From the NCBI GenBank assembly GCA_020696885.1, contig JAJFMS010000515.1, positions 1 to 5,237 of the forward strand: a stretch of 5,237 nucleotides of DNA. Reading direction: 5' to 3'. Positions within the stretch are counted from its first letter, which is position 1; every line of letters begins with the position of its first letter. Source of the DNA: Armatimonadota bacterium (lineage in GTDB: Bacteria > Armatimonadota > SYMT01). Made by a program: the position numbers and the translations under genes. The notes beneath the pieces were generated by a model that did not search any database, was not told where the DNA came from, and worked only from the letters and a program-made list of their open reading frames with translations. Of the stretch, positions 1-5,045 are shown one piece after another.

Positions 1-41
1 TAGCAGAACCCGTTACGTAGCCCTATCCTCCCCGCGTTGCC

Positions 42-54
42 ACCGCCAAGCGGT
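42..54 (-). terminator. weak hairpin downstream of the sulfotransferase gene
   Basis: ACCGC and GCGGT form a perfect 5-bp stem around a 3-base loop, about 28 bases past the sulfotransferase stop. No T-run follows on the minus strand, so an intrinsic terminator is only a possibility. I see no gene in the rest of 1-82. Confidence 0.15.
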
Positions 55-82
55 CCTATTGAGGCCGCTCCCTGGTACCGGC

Positions 83-997
83 TCAGCGCCCAATAGGTCG
101 GACCAGTTGCGCCGCTTCGTCCAGCCGACCGCCGCAGGTGGAGGCGCCGATGAACTCGGCGAGGGTCCGGATGGCCGCGGCCGGATCGGCCAGCACGTCT
201 TCATACCAGACGGAGAGGTAGGGGTTCGCGCCTTCGGCGTTGCGGCGGCATTCGTCCACGTAAGTCCGGCACAGGCGGCGGCAGTAGTTCCGGTCCAGGC
301 ACGGGTCGGCCGCGAGCGGCGCCAGCAAGCCGGTCCGCCGCAGTGCAGTCCGTATCAGTCCGCCCCCGGTGGCATCCTGGGCGTCCGCGCGCCAACCGTG
401 GGCGCGGCGGTGCAGGCTGTCGACCACCGCTTCCTGCCCGCGGCGCACGTCGATGATGCGAGCCTCGGGAAAGAGGCGCAGCCAGAGCGGCAGGGTGAGG
501 CTATTGCGCGGGTCTTTCCAGCCCCAGGGGCCGGTGTAGGTATCCGGAAGCGGGTCCAGGTAGTCGTGGACGAGCGACCGGTGGGTCGCCATCCTCAGCC
601 CTGCCGTGGCCCATCCCGCCCACCGCGCATCGTCCCGCAGCTCCAGGAACGGCTCCACACGGTTCCAGCCGGACTTCGAGGTCCGCAGCAGGAGCTCGTT
701 CAGCCGGAAGAACGCGGCGGACTCCGCGTAACCACTCACCCGCTCGGCATCGGTGGCCTGGGTGTGAAGCGTGCTCCGCCGGCCATGGAACTCCGGTCCG
801 ATGTACACCCCGAGCATGCCCAGGATCCCGGAGATCAGGCTGGTACCCGAGCGGTGCATGCCGATCACGATCACCGGCGGCGGCAGCCGCTGGAAACGAG
901 GGTGGACGAACGGCGCTGGGGCCGTGGGGTGGGTGGTTCCCCGGAAGTGATCGGGTCTGGTGCGGCGCGCCGACGCCACCGGAGAAGTCCTCTGCAT
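83..997 (-). CDS. sulfotransferase family protein
   Basis: Probable PAPS-dependent sulfotransferase, which moves a sulfuryl group from 3'-phosphoadenosine 5'-phosphosulfate to an unknown acceptor. With this start the protein has 304 residues. Visible motifs are the 5'-phosphosulfate loop GMHRSGTSLISG at about residues 46-57 after a short beta strand (VIVI), KDPR at about 161-164, the 3'-phosphate-binding segment ARIIDVRRGQEAVVDSL at about 179-195, and the C-terminal pattern WYEDVLADP...LAEFIG at about 264-284. Length and motif order suit a complete cytosolic bacterial member of the family. I chose the ATG at 997 because GGGAG lies 10 bases upstream and the loop then sits at the usual distance from the N-terminus. 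A GTG at 1123 (346 residues) has AAGGGG 7 bases upstream and cannot be excluded, but the added residues are rich in Cys and Arg and show no family feature. There is no signal peptide or membrane segment. The substrate cannot be read from the sequence. Confidence 0.85.
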   Translation of the reverse strand: MQRTSPVASARRTRPDHFRGTTHPTAPAPFVHPRFQRLPPPVIVIGMHRSGTSLISGILGMLGVYIGPEFHGRRSTLHTQATDAERVSGYAESAAFFRLNELLLRTSKSGWNRVEPFLELRDDARWAGWATAGLRMATHRSLVHDYLDPLPDTYTGPWGWKDPRNSLTLPLWLRLFPEARIIDVRRGQEAVVDSLHRRAHGWRADAQDATGGGLIRTALRRTGLLAPLAADPCLDRNYCRRLCRTYVDECRRNAEGANPYLSVWYEDVLADPAAAIRTLAEFIGASTCGGRLDEAAQLVRPIGR

Positions 998-1202
998 GGT
1001 CTCGCATCTCCCGCAAGACCGGCGGATCACCGCCAGCCTTACCGGTTGCTTGCAGAGGACGAGCAGCGTCCTGGAAACAGCCGCAGCCGCTTCCCGGCAG
1101 AGGTGCGCAAACCCGCTGCTCACGTGGCCGCCCCTTCAGGGCCGCACGCAGGCGCGGTCTGACGCGCCAGCGCCGGAAAGCGACTCGCGCAGAGGAAGTC
1201 GT

Positions 1203-1219
1203 GTATTCGTGACGAATAC
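1203..1219. promoter_or_regulatory. 17-base palindrome, candidate operator
   Basis: GTATTCGT and ACGAATAC are exact reverse complements around one central base. AT-rich half-sites in GC-rich surroundings, 84 to 206 bases upstream of the two possible sulfotransferase starts, look like the site of a dimeric repressor or activator. No regulator gene is present in the window and I cannot name the family. The role is inferred; the symmetry is seen directly. Confidence 0.45.
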
Positions 1220-1251
1220 TTGAGGTGAGACGCGATGCCCTCGTAGTCTCC

Positions 1252-1283
1252 CCGGTCACAGGTCCGCCACGACCTGTGACCGG
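1252..1283. repeat. perfect 13-bp inverted repeat with a 6-base loop
   Basis: CCGGTCACAGGTC (1252-1264) and GACCTGTGACCGG (1271-1283) are exact reverse complements around CGCCAC. Neither strand has a T-run after the stem, so it is not a standard intrinsic terminator. It could be a factor-binding dyad, an mRNA hairpin at the end of the alkyltransferase-like transcript, or a remnant of a repeat family. Confidence 0.7.
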
Positions 1284-1501
1284 TCCCACCTCGTTACCGA
1301 TCCCGCTATTTGTTCTGTCTTCCTAAGGAACGCCTTAGTCCTGACGGCCGGCCCTGCGGCGGGTCGGGACGTTCTCGTCCTCGCAAATCTTCGGGGTCTC
1401 TGCTTCCGTGCTCCCTGGATCGGCCGCAATAGCCGCGGAATCGGATGCTTGCAACCCTAGACGCCGGTTGTAACGGTACGTTCGCGAGAGATAGGGAAAT
1501 T

Positions 1502-1822
1502 CTAAAGAAGCGGCTCCTCGTCTCCCTCCCAACCATGCTCTTGGAGCGAGAGCCGGTAGTCTTCGTGGATCGGGATGCCTTCCGCGCGCAGCCGGCGGAC
1601 CTGTTCTGCGGCCCCGCACGGCCGTGGGGTGACGGTTCCCGCGGCGTTGACCACGCGCCACCACGGTACGTCGTGCCCCTCGGGAAGCGCGCGGAGCGCC
1701 CAGCCGACCTCGCGGGCCGCCCGCGGGAAGCCCGCCAGCCGCGCTACTTCGCCATAGGTAGTCACGCGCCCGGCGGGGATCTGCCGGATCACGGCGTAGA
1801 ACCGTTCCCAACGAGGTGCCAT
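1502..1822 (-). CDS. alkyltransferase-like protein (MGMT family, no acceptor cysteine)
   Basis: A 106-residue protein of the Ada/MGMT C-terminal DNA-binding fold. Alkyltransferase-like proteins bind O6-alkylguanine in DNA, flip the base and hand the lesion to nucleotide excision repair instead of removing the alkyl group. The helix-turn-helix part is clear: GRVTTYGEVARLAG (residues 18-31) with the base-flipping Tyr at 23, then PRAAREVGWAL with the arginine finger at R37. The MGMT active site PCHRV reads PWWRV at 53-57. Trp in place of Cys is the mark of the alkyltransferase-like group; Trp in place of His is a further departure from the more usual PWHRV. The ATG at 1822 gives the usual N-terminus for this short family. 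Its ribosome binding site is weak (GGTGA about 11 bases upstream), and the leader is occupied by the end of an inverted-repeat element. It lies downstream of the dGTPase gene on the same strand with a 203-base gap. Confidence 0.9.
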   Translation of the reverse strand: MAPRWERFYAVIRQIPAGRVTTYGEVARLAGFPRAAREVGWALRALPEGHDVPWWRVVNAAGTVTPRPCGAAEQVRRLRAEGIPIHEDYRLSLQEHGWEGDEEPLL

Positions 1823-1835
1823 AGGCAGATTTTTC

Positions 1836-2004
1836 ACCACAAAGACACGAAGGCACAAAGGGGAGACAGGGGCACTGGAGTGATGGAGTAGTGGCGAACG
1901 GGAGTATTGCTGCCGGCTATTCCATTTGCGCTGTGGGTGGCACACAAGCAAGCGCAATTCGCCTGCAACATTACGACTCCTTAGTGCCTTTGTGTCTTTG
2001 TGGT
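1836..2004. repeat. inverted-repeat intergenic element (CACAAAGACAC type)
   Basis: The left arm at 1836-1861 and the right arm at 1979-2004 are inverted copies of one 26-base sequence, matching at 24 of 26 positions. The shared core is CCACAAAGACAC followed by AAGGCAC. The 117-base interior has no coding sign. It carries two tandem 8-base units (TGGAGTGA at 1876, TGGAGTAG at 1884) and a 7-bp inner stem (TTGCGCT at 1926-1932, AGCGCAA at 1951-1957). From general knowledge, CACAAAGACACAAAGGCAC-like sequences recur in intergenic regions of many bacterial genomes, though I cannot count copies here. It looks like a small non-autonomous or structural repeat. It fills most of the gap between the dGTPase and alkyltransferase-like genes, starting 21 bases after the dGTPase stop and ending 13 bases before the next ATG. 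No transposase and no certain target duplication are seen. Confidence 0.75.
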
Positions 2005-2025
2005 TAATCCCGCCGGAATCGGCTC

Positions 2026-3177
2026 TCAGGTGGACTCGCGGGGGTCGAAGAGGCGACGGTGCTCCTCGAGCGCCTCTCGATCGGTCATGCCGGCCAGGTA
2101 GTTGCACACGGAGCGATGTGGTCCCAGGTCTGCCTTCAGGACGCCGGGCGGGAGCTGCTGGGGGAACTCCACGTACGAGGTAAACAGGTCGGTCACGATC
2201 CGGCGGGCTTTCACGGACATCCGGAACACCCGGTAGTTCCGGTAGACGCGGTCCACCAGCAGGGTGCGCAGCTCCTGGTTGAGCGGCGCCATCGCCTCGC
2301 TGAGCGAGGCGGTGCGCCCGGGCGCGCTCCGGACCGCCGCGGGGGAGTCGAGGCCCCACTCGTGGATCCGGGCTTCCACCGTGTGGGCCACGTCCTGGAC
2401 CTGCGCGTTGATGAGTGCCCGCACGCCCAGGTACTTGACCTGTTTGGGGGTCAACGCCTCGCGGGTCTGCTCCGCGCAGAGCTCCTTCCAGAGCGGGATG
2501 GCGTCCAGGTCCGCCGGCGTCAGCAGCCCGGCGGTGAGCCCATCGTCCAGGTCGTGCGCGTTGTACGCGATCTCGTCGCACACGTCCGCCAGTTGCGCCT
2601 CCAACGAAGGCCACGGCGCATCCGCGAACTCGGCGAACGCGGGGCTGGGCGCGGCCGGGTCGAACCGTTTGCTGTGCTTGGCGATCCCCTCGCGCACGTC
2701 CCAGGTGAGGTTGAGGCCCGGGAAGTCCGGATACGGCGACTCCAGCGCATCCACCACCAGCAGTCCCTGGAGGTTGTGCTCGAACCCCCCCGGGTCACTC
2801 ATGAGCTGCTGGAGCGCCTCGTCCCCCGCATGCCCGAACGGCGGATGGCCCACGTCATGTACCAGCGCGATCGCTTCCGCCAGGTCCTCGTTCAGCCGCA
2901 GGAACCGCGCCAGCGTGCGGGTGATCTGCGTGGCCTCCAGGGTGTGCGTGAGCCGGGTGCGGTAGTAGTCGCCCTCGTGGTTCACGAAGACCTGGGTCTT
3001 GTACTCCAGCTTCCGGAAGGCGCTGCAGTGGATCACCCGGTCCCGGTCTCGCTCGAAGGCGGAGCGGAGCGGATGCTCCGCTTCCGGGTAGCGCCGGCCC
3101 CGGGTGTGCGCCGCCTGCACGGCGTAGGGCGCCAGCTCGCGGCGCTCTCGTTCCAGGTAATCCGCTAGCGTGCGCAT
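2026..3177 (-). CDS. dgt: dGTPase-like deoxynucleoside triphosphate triphosphohydrolase (HD domain)
   Basis: Predicted to hydrolyse dGTP or other dNTPs to the deoxynucleoside and inorganic triphosphate in the cytosol, a reaction that tunes dNTP pools. The 383-residue protein has the expected motif order: RDRDRVIHCSAFRKLEYKTQVF near residues 43-64 (the conserved N-terminal segment), YYRTRLTHT with the first metal-binding His at 78, the HD pair H107-D108 in LVHDVGHPPFGH, and DEIAYNAHDLDDG at 201-213, which supplies the last metal-binding Asp. The length and the N-terminal segment fit the shorter dGTPase-like proteins (type 2) rather than the roughly 500-residue enterobacterial Dgt. No residue of the metal centre is missing. 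The ATG overlaps the pyrF stop as TGATG and no strong ribosome binding site precedes it, so translation is probably coupled to pyrF. True substrate preference cannot be read from sequence, because members of this family differ. Confidence 0.93.
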   Translation of the reverse strand: MRTLADYLERERRELAPYAVQAAHTRGRRYPEAEHPLRSAFERDRDRVIHCSAFRKLEYKTQVFVNHEGDYYRTRLTHTLEATQITRTLARFLRLNEDLAEAIALVHDVGHPPFGHAGDEALQQLMSDPGGFEHNLQGLLVVDALESPYPDFPGLNLTWDVREGIAKHSKRFDPAAPSPAFAEFADAPWPSLEAQLADVCDEIAYNAHDLDDGLTAGLLTPADLDAIPLWKELCAEQTREALTPKQVKYLGVRALINAQVQDVAHTVEARIHEWGLDSPAAVRSAPGRTASLSEAMAPLNQELRTLLVDRVYRNYRVFRMSVKARRIVTDLFTSYVEFPQQLPPGVLKADLGPHRSVCNYLAGMTDREALEEHRRLFDPREST

Positions 3178-3896
3178 CAGCTAAGCGCGCTGTCGATCTC
3201 CGCACCGATCGCCGCGGCGGCGGCAGCGGGGTCCGGCGCTCCGGTGATCGCGCGGCCGATGACCAGGTAGTCGGCACCGGCGCGGACCGCGGCTGCGGGA
3301 GTGGCCACGCGGGATTGGTCGTGCACCGCGCCGCCGGCGGGGCGCACCCCGGGCGTTACGATGAGGAAGCCCGGCCCGCACGCGGCCCGGATGGCGCCGA
3401 TCTCCAGCGGGGAGGCCACCACGCCGTCCATCCCGCTCTCCTGCGCCAGCAGCGCCAGCCGTACCACCTGCTCCTCCACGGCCACGCCCACGCCGATAGC
3501 CGCGAGGGCTTCCTGATCCAGGCTGGTCAGCACGGTAATGGCCAGCAGCAGCGGCCGCTCCGCGCCGGCGGCGGACTCGGCGGCGTCCCGGGCGGCGCGC
3601 ATCGCGGCGGCGCCTGCGGTGGCGTGCACGTCCAGCAGCCAGGGGCGAAGGGGGCAGGTGGAACGCACCGCGCCCGCCACGGTATTGGGGATATCCGAAA
3701 ACTTCCCGTCGAAGAAGATGCGGCCGGCGCCCGCCGCCTGGACCTCGCGCACGCCTTGCGGGCCCTCTGCATGCAGGAACTCGAGGCCGAGCTTGAACGC
3801 CCCCACCGCTCCCGATAGTTGCTGCACCCAGCGCACGGCCTGGCTCACTTCCGGGGTGTCCAGGGCGACGATGATCCGATCTTTTCCGCTGCTCAA
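3177..3896 (-). CDS. pyrF: orotidine 5'-phosphate decarboxylase
   Basis: Catalyses the last step of de novo UMP synthesis, decarboxylation of OMP. The protein has 239 residues and all the hallmark segments: RIIVALD with substrate-binding D13, FKLG with K35, the catalytic signature FFDGKFSDIPNT with D63, K65 and D68, VHATAG at 90-95, TPGVRP at 181-186 for phosphate binding, and VIGRAIT with R215. The signature reads DGKFSD instead of the commoner DLKFHD; the catalytic Lys and both Asp are kept. I chose the TTG at 3896 because GTGAGG stands 6 bases upstream and the N-terminus then begins just before the first beta strand. A GTG at 3908 would add four residues and overlap the upstream stop as GTGA, but has no good binding site. 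The 3' end overlaps the dGTPase start by one base. No other pyrimidine gene is in the window. Confidence 0.95.
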   Translation of the reverse strand: MSSGKDRIIVALDTPEVSQAVRWVQQLSGAVGAFKLGLEFLHAEGPQGVREVQAAGAGRIFFDGKFSDIPNTVAGAVRSTCPLRPWLLDVHATAGAAAMRAARDAAESAAGAERPLLLAITVLTSLDQEALAAIGVGVAVEEQVVRLALLAQESGMDGVVASPLEIGAIRAACGPGFLIVTPGVRPAGGAVHDQSRVATPAAAVRAGADYLVIGRAITGAPDPAAAAAAIGAEIDSALS

Positions 3897-3902
3897 GAAG
3901 AA

Positions 3903-3908
3903 CCTCAC
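3903..3908 (-). promoter_or_regulatory. ribosome binding site deciding the pyrF start
   Basis: GTGAGG lies 6 bases before the TTG at 3896. It contains the TGA stop of the pentapeptide gene, so ribosomes ending there sit on the pyrF initiation site. This favours the TTG over the GTG embedded in the same six bases. Confidence 0.55.
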
Positions 3909-4213
3909 TCCATTCGAACGGCTCGCCGGGCGCCCCGCTGCTCCGGACGGAACCCGTCCGGCCAGCGGGTGGCGCTGTCGTAGACCGCTCCGGCGACGCT
4001 GGCTTCTTGAAGTATATATGCCTGGGACAGGTCCGCACCGCAGAGGTTGGTGAGCCGCAGGTCCGCGCGCTGGAGGGTAACGCCGGAGAGGTTGGCGCCG
4101 GCAAGGCTCGCGCTCACCATCGACACCCCGGCCAGATTCGCGTCGGTTAAGTCGGCGCCGGCGAAATCGGCGCCGCGGCACTGCGCGTGGGTGAAGTTCG
4201 CTTCCAGCAACAC
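3905..4213 (-). CDS. pentapeptide-repeat protein, distal part of a frame-broken gene
   Basis: Pentapeptide repeats of the A(D/N)LXX type run through this frame (GADFA, GADLT, DANLA, GANLS, RADLR, GADLS). They form a right-handed quadrilateral beta helix in known members. The end, AVYDSATRWPDGF followed by a short basic tail, matches the usual C-terminus of such proteins. The first start codon in frame is the GTG at 4213, with only a GGGG-like site upstream. The repeat signal continues upstream in the same frame (VAANLKN, EANFRG) to about 4273 with no start codon. I therefore read this as the second half of the gene beginning at 4755, put out of frame by a small indel. If the GTG is used, it would make a separate 102-residue protein. 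Cellular role unknown: family members include gyrase-binding DNA mimics, but most have no assigned function. Confidence 0.7.
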   Translation of the reverse strand: MLLEANFTHAQCRGADFAGADLTDANLAGVSMVSASLAGANLSGVTLQRADLRLTNLCGADLSQAYILQEASVAGAVYDSATRWPDGFRPEQRGARRAVRME

Positions 4214-4263
4214 GGAGCCCCGGAAGTTGGCCTCGGACGCTTCGCTGTTCTTGAGGTTCGCGG

Positions 4264-4755
4264 CTACCAGCCGGGTCTCGCGCCGCTCAGGTTAGCGTCT
4301 ACCAGCGAGGAGAACGAAAGGCGCGCGCCGGTGAGGATCGCCCCCTGGAGATCGGATTGCTCGAAGTAGGCGCGGAACAGGTTGGCGTCTCGGAAGCTGC
4401 TGCCGGTCCCCCGGACCGCTAGCGCGTGAACGTTGGTGAGGTCCGCCCCATCCAGGTTGGCCCGCGCCAGGTTCGCGTCGATCAGGCTGGCGCGGCAGAG
4501 CAGGGCGCCGCGGAGGTCCGCCCCCACCAGCAGCGCCCCTTCCAGGTTTGCGTTGGACATCTCCGCCTCCCGCAGCACCGCCCGGGAGAGGTCGGCGGTG
4601 AGCAGGTTGGCGTGGGAGAGTCGGGCGCCCGCCAGATCGCAGCCCGCGAGGTTGGCGCCGCTCAGGAGGGCGGAAGTCAGATCCGCGGCCTGTAGAGTCG
4701 CCCCTTCGACCTCGTGGAGCACGAGATTCCGGGATCGATGCCGGATCTGGACCAT
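4264..4755 (-). CDS. pentapeptide-repeat protein, proximal part of a frame-broken gene
   Basis: Reads 163 residues to a TAG stop at 4264. After about 20 non-repeat residues (MVQIRHRSRNLVLHEVEG), pentapeptide repeats run nearly to the end. Leu, Phe or Met occupies the central position at residues 21, 26, 31 and every fifth residue to 106, then again from F121 to L156; the one break (residues 110-120) keeps the phase and is probably a loop. There is no signal peptide or membrane segment, so the protein is presumably cytosolic. The ATG at 4755 has GAGGTG upstream with a 6-base spacer from GAGG. The last residues, ARPGW, leave the repeat pattern just after the suspected 5-base insertion. Without it the protein would be 281 residues and end at 3905. 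It is the first gene of a tight run with pyrF and the dGTPase gene; no functional link is proven. Confidence 0.85.
   Translation of the reverse strand: MVQIRHRSRNLVLHEVEGATLQAADLTSALLSGANLAGCDLAGARLSHANLLTADLSRAVLREAEMSNANLEGALLVGADLRGALLCRASLIDANLARANLDGADLTNVHALAVRGTGSSFRDANLFRAYFEQSDLQGAILTGARLSFSSLVDANLSGARPGW
4274..4278 (-). other. frame-break site in the pentapeptide gene
   Basis: On the minus strand these bases read AGACC. Removing them turns the codons into ...AGC GGC GCG CGG CTG GTA GCC GCG AAC CTC, giving SGARLVAANL. The central Leu residues then fall at 156, 161 and 166, exactly in repeat phase. A net 10-base deletion from a 15-base repeat unit would give the same result. Confidence 0.6.
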
Positions 4756-5045
4756 GGGGCACCTCGAGAGGTAAACAGCCGCCGAGAGAGACAACAACCG
4801 CCGGGTACTACGACGATGAGCCGAAAGCACCGGTTCGGCCCGGCTCGCTCGAGCGTGGTGATAGCGGCTCTTGGGAGAGGCACAGTTCTTCCGCACCGGC
4901 AGCTTGCAGAAGTCCGGAAGCCACGCACGTCGCCCATGGCCCGCGCGGCGCTAAACCGCCCCGCTACACATGGGAACCCCCGTAAACGGGGCTGCAGCCC
5001 GTACGGGGCTCCTTCTATCACCCCGTGCCCGCCACACCGCCGCTA
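4756..5045. other. intergenic region upstream of the pentapeptide-pyrF-dGTPase run
   Basis: In these 290 bases I see no gene. Open frames on both strands are Arg/Pro-rich with no recognisable motif. The region probably carries the promoter of the downstream run. The best I could find near the start was TTGTTG with a poor -10 partner 17 bases on, too weak to call. It also has a 6-bp stem with an 8-base loop (GCCGAA 4820-4825, TTCGGC 4834-4839), a 10-base palindrome CGCTCGAGCG at 4846-4855, and the dyad cluster at 4978-5010. Confidence 0.5.
4978..5010. repeat. cluster of overlapping GC-rich dyads
   Basis: Two near-identical units, CCCGTAAACGGGGCT (4979-4993) and CCCGTACGGGGCT (4998-5010), stand in direct order. 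Each is self-complementary: CCCCG/CGGGG with a 4-base loop in the first, a 10-base palindrome CCCGTACGGG in the second. The junction makes a third palindrome, GGGCTGCAGCCC (4989-5000). It starts about 36 bases past the stop of the gene at 5046, where a transcript-end structure would be expected, but no T-run follows. Confidence 0.55.

Larger units (their letters stand above)
998..1501. other. intergenic region between the alkyltransferase-like and sulfotransferase genes
   Basis: This 504-base stretch has no gene I can support. Open frames on both strands are Arg/Pro/Gly-rich and lack family motifs. The stretch holds a 17-base palindrome at 1203-1219, a 13-bp perfect hairpin at 1252-1283 and a 6-bp stem with a 4-base loop (CTAAGG/CCTTAG) at 1323-1338. 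It probably contains the promoter of the sulfotransferase gene, but I could not place -35 and -10 boxes with confidence. If the sulfotransferase starts at 1123, the gene-free part shortens to 378 bases. Confidence 0.6.

Noticed and set aside
59..1162. Long open frame on the plus strand opposite the sulfotransferase
   Set aside because: Its protein is Arg/Pro/Gly-rich with no motif and mirrors the GC-rich antisense of a well-supported gene.
1335..1454. Possible 39-residue minus-strand ORF (TTG start, TAA stop) containing KICEDENVPTRRRAGRQD
   Set aside because: The composition is less odd than neighbouring frames, but there is no ribosome binding site, the start is TTG, and I recognise no family. 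Conservation in relatives would be needed to revive it.
1306..1536. 76-residue minus-strand frame overlapping the end of the alkyltransferase-like gene
   Set aside because: Arg/Ser-rich, no motif, no convincing start, and it overlaps a well-supported gene.
1823..2614. Minus-strand frame extending the alkyltransferase-like protein N-terminally through the repeat and into the dGTPase gene
   Set aside because: The added residues are translated repeat DNA and out-of-frame dGTPase sequence. Family members begin where the ATG at 1822 starts.
2059..3168. Long open frame on the plus strand opposite the dGTPase gene
   Set aside because: The minus-strand protein carries a full HD metal site and N-terminal dGTPase segment. 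The plus-strand product is low in motif content and rich in Val, Arg and Gly.
3909..4181. N-terminal extension of pyrF into the pentapeptide gene
   Set aside because: It is an Arg-rich out-of-frame reading of the repeats. The enzyme fold begins just after the TTG at 3896.
4264..4290. Programmed ribosomal frameshift joining the two pentapeptide halves
   Set aside because: No X-XXY-YYZ slippery heptamer is present. A one-base shift does not restore the five-residue phase, whereas removing five bases does.
4756..4810. TTGTTG with TTACCT 17 bases away as a promoter for the pentapeptide gene
   Set aside because: The -10 candidate matches the usual consensus at only two positions, and promoter rules in this organism are unknown.
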